Shown here: one piece after another, positions 34,788 through 43,544 of the stretch
Numbering within the stretch: the stretch's first letter is position 1
How the letters are laid out: each line of letters begins with the position of its first letter
Origin: Thermomicrobiales bacterium
Lineage (GTDB): Bacteria; Chloroflexota; Chloroflexia; Thermomicrobiales; CADCWN01
Length of the DNA: 43,544 nucleotides
Direction: 5' to 3'
NCBI GenBank assembly: GCA_030446685.1
Contig: JAUJMV010000035.1
Coordinates: 6,551 to 50,094, forward strand
Notes under the pieces: generated by a model
Database searches by the model: none
What the model was told of the DNA's origin: nothing
The model's input: only the letters and a program-made list of their open reading frames with translations
Position numbers and translations under genes: made by a program

Positions 34788-36298
34788 GCGGCGGGTAACG
34801 GGCAGCAGGGGGAAGGCCGAGGGGTGGCGGGGGCGCCCGCGAGGCGCCGGTTGAAACCGGCGGCCCTCCCCGCGACCCTCTGCCCTCCGGCCCTACGCTC
34901 CGGTCTGCACCGGGGTGCGCTCGACCGGCTGGGGCGCGGGCGGTTCGGGCGCGCGGGGCGGGGTCGGCGCGGGAGGGGGGCGCCGGCGGGGACGACGGTG
35001 GTGTCCAGGCCGACCGCGGTGGCGAGGCTGCCGGCGACCGGATCGGCGGTGACGACGCTGAGATCGACGCCGTGTCGCGTGGCGGCGACCGCGAATTGGT
35101 GGATGGTCGGCAGGTCGTCCCAGGCCAGCAGGCCCGGCTGCGGCAGCAGGACGATGTGCCGGTTGGTCAGCCCCGGCAGCTCGTCGAGCAGCGCCGGCAG
35201 GTCGGCGCGATCGTCGAGCAGCACGACGCGCCGCTCGACATCGGCGACCAGCTTCCCGTAGATGTACTGCAAGAGAATCTTGACCACCGCCGCGCTCGGG
35301 ACGGCCAGCAGCAGGCCGAGGACGCCGCCGATCGTCGTGCCGATCAGCAGCACGAAGATCACCAGCAGCGGGTGCAGGTGGACGATCCGCCCGATCAGGG
35401 TGGGGATGACCAGCACATCCTCGAGCTGGCGCAGCACGAAGTAGGTCACCCCGATGGCGATCGCCAGGGTGGTGTTCGACCAGCCGAACGGCGGGTCGGG
35501 CGCCAGGGCCGCCACGCTGACGGCGATCGCCCCGGCGCTCCAGGGGCCGATGATCGGGATCAATTCGAGGAAGCCGGTGGCGATCGCCAGGAAGATCGCG
35601 TAGGGCATGTTGTAGATCGAGAGCGCGACGTAGGTGACGCTGCTCATGATGATCACCAGCAGGAGCTGGCCGCGCAGGTAGGCCCCGAGGGTGGCATTGA
35701 TCTCGCCGGCCACCCGGTCGATCTCGCGGTGGTAGCGGTGCGGCACCCGCCCGCGCATGGCGGCGAGGATGCGGTCGCCCTGGATGAAGAAGAAGAAGGT
35801 GGCGATCAGGTAGACGAAGAGCTCGATCAGGAGGTGGACCAGCCGCTGGACGACGGTCACCACCGTCCCCGGCGCGCGGGAGGAGACCTCCTTGATCAGG
35901 TCGTTGATCTGCGCCTGGAGGGTGGCGGTGTCGAGGCCGAGCTGCGCGACCAGGTACGGGTAGCGCGCCTCGACCCCCTGGACCGCCGACTCGGCGCTGC
36001 CCGGCAGTTGGTTGAGCAGGCCCAGCGCCTGGGTCCGCACGACCGGCCAGAGGTTGACGACGCCGAAGACGAGCCCGGCGACCAGCGCGAAGTAGAGGAC
36101 GACAGCGACGGCCGGGCGGGGCAGGCGGGTGCGGCGGACGATGCCGTTGATCAGCGGCTGGAAGATGTAGGCGGTCACGACCGCCCAGAGGAAGGGGGCG
36201 AGGACATTGAAGACGCTCGCCAGGACCAGCAGCACCAGCCCGGTCAGCACCCAGAAGGTGATCAGCTTCGCGCGGGGCGAGAAATGGGTCTCCATCAA
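34784..36298 (-). CDS. AI-2E family transporter (YdiK/PerM-like)
   Basis: A multi-pass membrane protein of the AI-2E/PerM family, now viewed as transporters or Na+/H+ antiporters. Seen: FLWAVVTAYIFQPLINGIVR, the amphipathic middle, YLRGQLLLVIIMSSVTYVAL, GFLELIPIIGPWSAGAIAV and LVIFVLLIGTTIGGVLGLLLAVP. A soluble C-terminal part follows (RRVVLLDDRADLPALLDELP). The last 70 residues look out of frame. One more base in the G6 run at 34975-34980 would give a Pro-rich tail ending TPVQTGA at TAG 34893-34895. ATG 36298 and the adjacent ATG 36295 both work. The written frame runs on to 34784, through a repeat. Confidence 0.88.
   Translation of the reverse strand: MMETHFSPRAKLITFWVLTGLVLLVLASVFNVLAPFLWAVVTAYIFQPLINGIVRRTRLPRPAVAVVLYFALVAGLVFGVVNLWPVVRTQALGLLNQLPGSAESAVQGVEARYPYLVAQLGLDTATLQAQINDLIKEVSSRAPGTVVTVVQRLVHLLIELFVYLIATFFFFIQGDRILAAMRGRVPHRYHREIDRVAGEINATLGAYLRGQLLLVIIMSSVTYVALSIYNMPYAIFLAIATGFLELIPIIGPWSAGAIAVSVAALAPDPPFGWSNTTLAIAIGVTYFVLRQLEDVLVIPTLIGRIVHLHPLLVIFVLLIGTTIGGVLGLLLAVPSAAVVKILLQYIYGKLVADVERRVVLLDDRADLPALLDELPGLTNRHIVLLPQPGLLAWDDLPTIHQFAVAATRHGVDLSVVTADPVAGSLATAVGLDTTVVPAGAPLPRRPRPARPNRPRPSRSSAPRCRPERRAGGQRVAGRAAGFNRRLAGAPATPRPSPCCPLPAA
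34833..34868. repeat. Copy 2 of the GCCGGTT/ACCGGC hairpin repeat
   Basis: GGCGCCCGCG, then core GCCGGTTGAAACCGGC (34846-34861), then GGCC. The flanks match 4516-4553 in the same direction while the loop is complemented. It lies past the probable true stop of the AI-2E gene, in the gap to the UMF1 gene. Confidence 0.7.
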
Positions 36299-36417
36299 CC
36301 GTTCACGTCATTGTGCCGCCTGCGGGCATCCGACTCCATTGGCAGCGCCGTCCCGATAGGCCAGGTGCGATGCCGCCGGCCCGTTCTCCTTGCGCCTCAG
36401 CCCGGCGAGTATAGCAC

Positions 36418-36426
36418 ATCGCGGGG
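36418..36426 (-). promoter_or_regulatory. Extended -10 promoter for the AI-2E gene
   Basis: TGC-TATACT on the minus strand, about 120 bases before ATG 36298. No clear -35. Confidence 0.45.
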
Positions 36427-36521
36427 CGGGATGGTGCGCGCGCGGTGGGCCGCGTATCCGGGCGACATTCTCGGCTACCGGCGTTCCTTTTCGGACGGTT
36501 TTCCGTACGGGGCCGACCACG

Positions 36522-36931
36522 ATGGCCCGCACCCGCATCTTGCTGGCGGACGATCATCCGGTCGTGCGGGACGGTGTGCGGCGAACGATATGGTCGTGGT
36601 CGCCGGGTCACCGAGTTGCGCGAGCTCGTCCTCGATGTCGCGCTGCCGGGGCTATCCGGGGTCGAATCGCCGGTGCGGCTGCTGGGCGTGAACGGCTACG
36701 TGTGATCCAGCGGCGCGCGGCTACCTGTCGCAGACGGTTGAGGCGGTGCGCGGGGTGGCGCGGGGCGAGCGGGGCTGGCTGAGCCGGCGCGTCGCGGCGC
36801 ATGCCTTCCGTTGGAGCGGGCGAGTGGAAGGTCCCGACGCCTGCCTTGAAGGGTGCGCTTGGTCGCTCAGGGGCAGGACAACGCGCGGATCCAGCGCCCT
36901 GGATATCTCCGTCGAGACTCGGCACATGTGA
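36522..36931 (+). pseudogene. Remnant of a NarL-type response regulator
   Basis: Begins MARTRILLADDHPVVRDGVRR (ATG 36522), the classic start of a NarL/FixJ receiver. After about 60 bases the frame is lost. Another frame carries LVLDVALPGLSGVE, the phospho-acceptor segment, and LLGVNGYV, then a stop where the Lys segment should be. A third frame has VRGVARGERGWLSRRVAAHA, the linker before the output domain. No helix-turn-helix domain follows. Material between the first helix and the phosphorylation loop is missing. This is a real relic with deletions, not a single miscalled base. Confidence 0.75.
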
Positions 36932-37504
36932 CGGCCATCCTCGGAACGGTTAGCGCGCCGCGCGGGGGCGGCGGACGTTACCGATCTCGATAACCGGGCG
37001 ACCGTGACCTCCGGACCTGACGAGCCTACGGTAGAAACCAGTCGCCGCGCATGACAGCAGGGTTATCCTCGAAGCAGAAGCAAAAACACCAGCGGCAGGC
37101 ATCAGGTTGGCGCAGTACCGTCGTCGTCCCCGGATCGGTGTCGCCTATCCGGCGCCCAGTCCGGCCGGCCCCCCAGGTTCCTGCAGCGCGTGTGGGTGGT
37201 TCCGTCGACAGTCAGTTCGACCTGGGCCATTCGGACGCGGGCCGGGCGCCGCGCAGGTAGAAGTACGGGTCGTCATTACCTGTGCCGTGCGGCGTGCGAG
37301 CCGAACGGTGGAGTACGCTCAGGAGGGAAGCCGTCATCTTCGTGCGCTGCTCGCCGGCCTGCGTCGTCCCACCAGCGGCCTCGACGCATTAGCCAACGTG
37401 GAATCGGGGCCGTCGCGGCCGGTGACGACCACAACGCCAATGCTTCGCTACTCAGGCGGAGGCCGACGCTGCCGCCACATCTGAGCAGCACTAGCAGCGT
37501 GAGC
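36932..37504. other. Stretch without a supported gene
   Basis: About 570 bases. The open frames give no recognisable protein and the base composition is slightly less GC-rich than around it. It continues the decayed zone that starts at 36522. Confidence 0.5.
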
Positions 37505-37764
37505 ACGGTCTACCACGCGGGTGGCGGTGGTGCCGTATGCCGATACCTGTGCCCTGGTCGTGGATCTGCGCGGGACGTTCTGGGACAACAGGATCTCGTC
37601 GATCAACGTCGGCTGTCGGGGGCGCCTCGCTGTACGACTACGAGGGCGGCGCCACGAACTACTATGGTCGTGGGTGGGCACGTCGGCGACTATATGCACA
37701 TCAAGTCGAAGACAAACGTCCCCGGCATCTGGAAGTGGAAGATCCAGGGACCGCCCTCCCGGTG
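37505..37764 (+). pseudogene. Possible remnant of a secreted crystallin/I36-like protein
   Basis: Fragments in three frames run in order: VVPYADTCALVVDLRGTFWD with NRISSINVG, then GASLYDYEGGATNYYG, then GGHVGDYMHIKSKTNVPGIW with KWKIQGP. Phrases like WDNRISSINVG and LYDYEGG recall beta/gamma-crystallin or peptidase-inhibitor I36 folds, but the match is only by eye. At least two shifts separate the pieces. It overlaps the end of the anti-sigma frame on the other strand. Low confidence. Confidence 0.3.
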
Positions 37765-38666
37765 AGGGAGCGCGTCTGTTGGACACCGCTCGTCCCGCTT
37801 GTCGCCCAGCGGCTCCGGTGTCGCAGGTGCTGTCGGGCGTCCATTCCTGCGGGATCCAGCGCAGTCGTGCCGCGGAGGTCAGCGTAGACATTCGGCCCGG
37901 AGCCACGCAGGTAGACGCGGGTACTCACCGGCGTGGCGACGATCCTCACCGTCGTCCCGCCCACCTCGTAAGCGTCCGCCCTGGCTGTAGTCGAAGACGA
38001 ACGGGCCGGGTATGTAGTAGGCGCGGCTGGGCGCTCGGTTACCCGGAGCGCCCAGTCCATGCGGGTCTCGTAATGCATCAGGCCCGCCTGTTGTTCACCC
38101 TGCACGCGGGGGCGAGGGGCGACCTTGAGGCGTTGCCCGCGCGCGTCGATCAGGGTGGGTGCGCCGTCGCCCACTGCGATGGTGACATAGTCCCGGCCGG
38201 GCGGCCCGGTCACGGTGTAGCCGATCGTGATCTCGTTGGCGTCGGCGTAGACCCGCCCGACGGTGACGGTGAAGCCGTTGGCCGTCTGGGAGAGGTTGAG
38301 GTCGTGACCCAGTTGCCGGCCGTCGACCGCGCGGCGCGCGCGTTCCGCGCAAAGACCTGGTCGAGCAGCGGCATCAGCACCGGCGCGGCGGCGGCGGCCA
38401 GTACGAGGGCGGCGAGCAGCCCGGTCGCGGCGACGCCGAGGCGGCGGGGGGCGAGGGCCGGCGGTCGCCAGCGGCGCGGCGGCGGGGTCACTGGCGTCGG
38501 GTCGCGCGGCAGGCGGCCCCTCCAGTTGGCGCGCGAACGCCGGGTCCGGCCGCAGGGCCGCCCCGGCGCGCAGGCGGCGTCCGGCGGCCTCCCACTCGGC
38601 GCGGTCCAGCGCCGCGTCGAGATCGACGCCGTGCAGGCTATCCTTCGATCCGCTCATCTTGCTCAT
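37701..38666 (-). pseudogene. Anti-sigma factor (DUF4179-like), frameshifted
   Basis: Partner of the ECF sigma factor next to it. The start (MSKMSGSKDSLHGVDLDAAL) overlaps the sigma stop by 29 bases. The membrane helix is not in this frame but in another (GVAATGLLAALVLAAAAAPV, about 38370-38430), so one indel lies near 38510 and one near 38340. Outside domain, back in frame: LNLSQTANGFTVTVGRVYAD, IGYTVTGPPGRDYVTIAVGD and VGGTTVRIVATPVSTRVYLR, like the DUF4179 sensor part of such proteins. Its far end drifts into unrecognised sequence. If broken in the cell, the sigma factor would be unrestrained. Confidence 0.65.
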
Positions 38667-39273
38667 CGTCGAACCTCCGTCTGAGCGTGTCGAGCGCGCG
38701 ATAGGCCAGCATCTTGACCGCCGGCTCGCGCTTGCCGACGACGCGGGCGATCTCGGCGTACTGGAGCCCGGCGAAGAAGCGCAGCCCGAGGACGTCCCGC
38801 TGCTCCGGGCGCAGCTCGTCCACGAGGCGCAGGATCTGGCGCAGCTCCTCGGCGGTCAGCGCCGCCGCCTCGGGCCGGCGGCCGGGTCGGGCAGCACCTC
38901 GGCCAGCGCCTCGACCGGCACGGTGTCCGGGCGGTGACGGCGGTGATCGATCGATCGCGGCGCGCCGGGCGATGGTGAAGAGCCAGCCGCGGAAGGGGCC
39001 GGTCGCCCGGTAGTGGGGCAAATTGGCCCAGGCGCGCTCGAAGACGAGCGCGGTCAGATCCTCCGCGTCCTGCCGGTTGCCGGTGCGGGCGTAGGCGTAG
39101 CGGTAGACCGCCGGCAGGTGCCGCCGATAGAGCCGCTTGAAGCCCTCGGCGTCGCCGCGCCCGGCGAGGTCCTCGTCGCTGGCGTCGTCGAGCCCCGTCG
39201 CGGGGGCCACCGCCGCCGCGGCGCGCTGTTGGAGCGCCGCGCGCGCGCGCGCCATCCTGCCGCCCCCCTCCAT
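38638..39273 (-). CDS. ECF RNA polymerase sigma factor
   Basis: Extracytoplasmic-function sigma factor of 211 residues. Region 2: LYRRHLPAVYRYAYARTGNR, then DAEDLTALVFERAWANLPHY and RGWLFTIARRAAID. Region 4: LTAEELRQILRLVDELRPEQ, RDVLGLRFFAGLQYAEIARV and VGKREPAVKMLAYRAL. The linker between them is read in a shifted phase: at 38945-38956 GATC is present three times in a row, and one base is missing near 38880. Correcting both would restore HRPDTVPVEALAEVLPDPAA. Both domains stay in frame, so the protein may still work. GGAGG precedes ATG 39273. Cotranscribed with the anti-sigma gene. Confidence 0.85.
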   Translation of the reverse strand: MEGGGRMARARAALQQRAAAAVAPATGLDDASDEDLAGRGDAEGFKRLYRRHLPAVYRYAYARTGNRQDAEDLTALVFERAWANLPHYRATGPFRGWLFTIARRAAIDRSPPSPPGHRAGRGAGRGAARPGRRPEAAALTAEELRQILRLVDELRPEQRDVLGLRFFAGLQYAEIARVVGKREPAVKMLAYRALDTLRRRFDDEQDERIEG

Positions 39274-39586
39274 CGCCGCCTCCAGCTCTCACGCCGCGTC
39301 TGTCGTTCCCGTCGTCCCTGGCCGCCGGCTGCCGGCGCCGGTCCGCGCGTCCTCAGGTACCTGCCCATACTGTCGGATCGGGGCCGGGAAAAGTAACGGT
39401 GGGCCTCCCGCGCGCCGGGGCGGGAATAGCGGGGCCGGCGGAGGTGTTGTAGATGCCGTACCACCCCCGAGCGGAGCAGGCGATGCCGCCGTCACGATCG
39501 CGCGCGGGGACGGGCGCGGCGGTCGCGCCAGCCGCGCGATGGGCGGTGGGACCGGGCGAAGGGTGGTGTGAGGCGGGCATTGCGTC

Positions 39587-39616
39587 TTGCGTTTTTTCTG
39601 TGCCCCATACTATAAT
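39587..39616 (+). promoter_or_regulatory. Promoter for rpsA
   Basis: TTGCGT (39587-39592), an 18-base AT-rich spacer and a consensus TATAAT (39611-39616). An alternative TTGCGT lies at 39580. The local AT-richness is exceptional for this window and fits a highly expressed gene. Confidence 0.75.
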
Positions 39617-39714
39617 ACCCATAGTCCGAGATGGGATTTTACGCGGCGTTGCCGGCCCAGGCCGGCGGGGCTGACGGCTCACCAGGGGGCGGGTCCCAAC
39701 CCTCGGGGCGAGAG

Positions 39715-41394
39715 ATGGAGCGGAGTGTGACATTCGTGATGGAAGACCGCGGTCAGGTTCAGGATCAGCAGGCGCCGGAGGCCACCCCCAACCAGGACTG
39801 GCAGGACCAGGAGTTGGCCCAGGCGCAGGTGGAGCAGACGATGGCGGGGAACGGCGCCGCGGATGGCGCGGTCGCGGCCGTCGACCCGGCGACGGGCGCG
39901 GACGGGGAGCAATCCCTGATGCAGCAACTGCTCAACGATCCGAGCCACGACTACCGGTCGTTGAAGTACGGCGACGTGCTCGACGGCACGGTGATGCAGC
40001 GCGACCGCGATGAATTCCTGGTCGATATCGGCTCGAAGTCGGAGGGGATCATCCCGAGCAAGGAGTATTCCACGCTCACCTCCGACGAGGTCAACCAGCT
40101 CGGCGTCGGCGCCCAGGTGCTGGTCTTCGTGGTGCAGCCGGAGAACCAGGACGGCCACACCGTCCTGTCGATCGACAAGGCGCGCCAGGAGAAGAGCTGG
40201 CGGCAGCTGCAGGAGCAGTACGACAAGAACGAGGTCATCCAGGCCCAGGTGACCAACTACAACAAGGGCGGCCTGCTGGTGAACCTCGGCGGGGTGCGCG
40301 GCTTCGTGCCCGCCTCCCAGGTGACCGAGATCCGCGGCGGCGACGACGCCTCGAAGCAGGCCGACATGGCCCGCCTCGTCGGCCAGGATCTGATGCTGAA
40401 AGTGATCGAGATCAACCGGCACCGCAACCGGCTGATCCTCTCCGAGCGGCTGGCGGTGCAGGAGCGCCGCGACGCGATGAAGGAGCGGCTGATCGAGAAC
40501 CTCAAGGAGGGCGAGACCCGCAAGGGCCGCGTCTCCTCGATCGCCGACTTCGGCGCGTTCGTCGACATCGGCGGGGCGGACGGACTGGTCCACCTCTCGG
40601 AGATCTCCTGGAGCCGTGTCAAGCACCCGAGCGAGGCGCTGAAGGTGGGCGACGAGGTCGATGTCTACGTCCTCAACGTCAACCCCAACGAGAAGAAGAT
40701 CGCCCTGTCGATCAAGCGCACCCAGCCGGAGCCGTGGAGCCGGGTCGCCCAGAAGTACCAGATCAACCAGATCGTCCCGGCGACGATCACCCAGCTCGCC
40801 AACTTCGGCGCGTTCGCGCGGATCGAGGACGGCATCGAGGGGCTGATCCACGTCTCCGAGCTCTCCGACGAGCGGGTCAACCACCCGCGCGAGGTCGTGC
40901 AGGAGGGCCAGGAAGTCCAGGTGCGGATCATCCGGATCGAGCCGCAGCGCCGCCGGATCGCCCTGAGCCTGCGCCGCGTCAACGAGGCCGGCGGGTATAT
41001 CCCGAACTTCCAGACGGCCGGTGGCCCCCCCGCGGGTGAGGCCCCGCCGGCGGCTCCCGTTCCGGCGGCGGCTCCCGCCGCCGCCCCGACCCCCGCCCCC
41101 GTCGCGGTGCCGGACTTCCCCGACGACGAGGACGCCGGGGTGGGCGCGGGCGCGATGGCGCAGGCGCTCCAGCAGGCCCGGGAGGCGCGCGACGAGGCGC
41201 GGCAGACGACGAATGCTCCGGCGGCCGGGTCCCAACCCGCCGCCGCGCAGGATAGCCCGACGGTCGAGGAGGCGCTGGTGCAGTCCGGTGAGGAGCCGGA
41301 GGGCCTGGCGCAGGACGCCCCGACCACGTCCGCCGGCGCGCCGGGGGACGGTGGCGAAGCCGATCACGAGCCGACGTCGACGGCATCGCAATGA
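39715..41394 (+). CDS. rpsA: 30S ribosomal protein S1 (four S1 domains)
   Basis: Binds mRNA and helps load it onto the 30S subunit. The 559-residue protein has an acidic, Gln-rich N-terminus. Four S1 domains follow, at about residues 84-155 (GDVLDGTVMQRDRDEFLVDI), 170-245 (GGLLVNLGGVRGFVPASQV), 260-330 (GRVSSIADFGAFVDIGGADG) and 345-415 (ATITQLANFGAFARIEDGIE). A tail of about 130 residues rich in Ala, Pro and Glu ends it. Four domains is the Gram-positive/Chloroflexota layout, against six in E. coli. The start is uncertain: ATG 39715, or GTG 39736/ATG 39739 behind a GGAG. An ATG at 39631 only 15 bases after the -10 is unlikely. Confidence 0.93.
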   Translation: MERSVTFVMEDRGQVQDQQAPEATPNQDWQDQELAQAQVEQTMAGNGAADGAVAAVDPATGADGEQSLMQQLLNDPSHDYRSLKYGDVLDGTVMQRDRDEFLVDIGSKSEGIIPSKEYSTLTSDEVNQLGVGAQVLVFVVQPENQDGHTVLSIDKARQEKSWRQLQEQYDKNEVIQAQVTNYNKGGLLVNLGGVRGFVPASQVTEIRGGDDASKQADMARLVGQDLMLKVIEINRHRNRLILSERLAVQERRDAMKERLIENLKEGETRKGRVSSIADFGAFVDIGGADGLVHLSEISWSRVKHPSEALKVGDEVDVYVLNVNPNEKKIALSIKRTQPEPWSRVAQKYQINQIVPATITQLANFGAFARIEDGIEGLIHVSELSDERVNHPREVVQEGQEVQVRIIRIEPQRRRIALSLRRVNEAGGYIPNFQTAGGPPAGEAPPAAPVPAAAPAAAPTPAPVAVPDFPDDEDAGVGAGAMAQALQQAREARDEARQTTNAPAAGSQPAAAQDSPTVEEALVQSGEEPEGLAQDAPTTSAGAPGDGGEADHEPTSTASQ

Positions 41395-41541
41395 GGCGAT
41401 GCTCGCGGCGGCGCCCCGCCGCGAGCCGTTGTCGCCGGCCGCTCATGGCACAGGTCTGTGTCGCACCGACCGGCACGGCCTGGCCAGCCAGGCGCACCGT
41501 TGACAACCGATGGCGCCCCCGCGGCGCCGAGTGCCGGTGGA

Positions 41542-41575
41542 ACAGCCCCCACGCAGTTTCGGCTGTGGGGGCTGT
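41542..41575 (+). terminator. Strong hairpin after rpsA
   Basis: Perfect 11-base stem ACAGCCCCCAC (41542-41552) and GTGGGGGCTGT (41565-41575) with a 12-base loop. No T-tract, so it may end transcription with help from Rho or act as an insulator. The 400-base rpsA-clpC gap holds nothing else I can support except a weak -10 (TATGCT, 41685-41690). Confidence 0.55.
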
Positions 41576-41797
41576 CCGTTCCACGGGCCGCCGCGAGGAC
41601 GCCCCCGTCCGGGGCCGGCGCCCCAGTCGCGCGTCGCCGGGGCGCGCGGGTGGGCAGCACTGGCGCGGGCAACTGGCACGGGATATGCTTACCAGGCGGC
41701 ACCGGGGCGGCGCGAGGGGATCCGGGCCGGTTGTCACCCGGAAACCAGGACCGGTAGTTCGATTCCAGCCTCAGCGAGCAGGCGATTGGAGAGCGAG

Positions 41798-43544
<1,747 letters not shown>

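Noticed and set aside
39679..41391. Minus-strand open frame opposite rpsA
   Set aside because: Shadow frame; the plus strand holds four clear S1 domains.
41395..41797. CIRCE or CtsR operator before clpC
   Set aside because: I looked for TTAGCACTC-N9-GAGTGCTAA and for GGTCAAA repeats and found neither.

Overview
The window is about 43.5 kb of very GC-rich bacterial DNA. Its gene content points to a single-membrane member of the Chloroflexota, perhaps near the Thermomicrobia/Sphaerobacter group. The clues are the order rpsB-tsf-pyrH-frr-uppS-cdsA, a short EF-Ts, a DUF951 protein, an F420-type PPOX protein, a PASTA Ser/Thr kinase, LppX/LprG-like and DUF5666-like lipoproteins, and ClpC. The taxonomic call is inference; there is no rRNA or other phylogenetic marker that I could place.

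Layout. 1-3.0 kb (minus): guaA, a RusA-like resolvase overlapping it, and two YggT membrane proteins. 3.2-6.3 kb (plus): ADP-ribosylglycohydrolase, lspA, pyrB. 6.4-11.2 kb: two near-identical-length stand-alone receiver proteins flank an MFS exporter, a DUF951 protein, a frameshifted PPOX gene and a frameshifted tyrosine recombinase. 11.3-16.8 kb (plus): a small hypothetical, a DUF5666-like lipoprotein overlapping a PASTA kinase, an LprG-like lipoprotein and a DHA2 exporter. 17-22.7 kb: a broken nucleotidyltransferase-like gene, then (minus) a membrane protein, an unknown protein, rpe, a ROK sugar kinase, a HAD phosphatase and a GH76-like hydrolase. 23-25.2 kb (plus): two secreted proteins, each preceded by a copy of the same about 80-bp segment. 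25.3-30.7 kb (minus): the translation, UMP and undecaprenyl/phospholipid cluster cdsA-uppS-frr-pyrH-tsf-rpsB as transcribed in reverse. 31-34.8 kb (plus): a holin-like membrane protein, a small protein, a phosphodiesterase and a broken UMF1 transporter. 34.8-39.3 kb (minus): an AI-2E-type permease, then a decayed stretch with a receiver remnant, a broken anti-sigma gene and an ECF sigma factor. 39.6-43.5 kb (plus): an S1 protein (rpsA) and clpC, which runs off the end.

Two things stand out. First, intergenic gaps carry several unrelated families of inverted arrays built from 7-8 bp units, plus perfect long palindromes. Some of these arrays run into the 3' ends of genes and supply their stop codons. 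Second, at least a dozen genes carry frameshifts. Nearly all are net single-base losses, typically at runs of three to six G or C, and they fall in accessory genes while the long essential genes stay open. They could be sequencing undercalls or real decay; the reads would decide. I found no defence island, CRISPR array, tRNA, rRNA or complete mobile element, and no clearly new multi-gene system.
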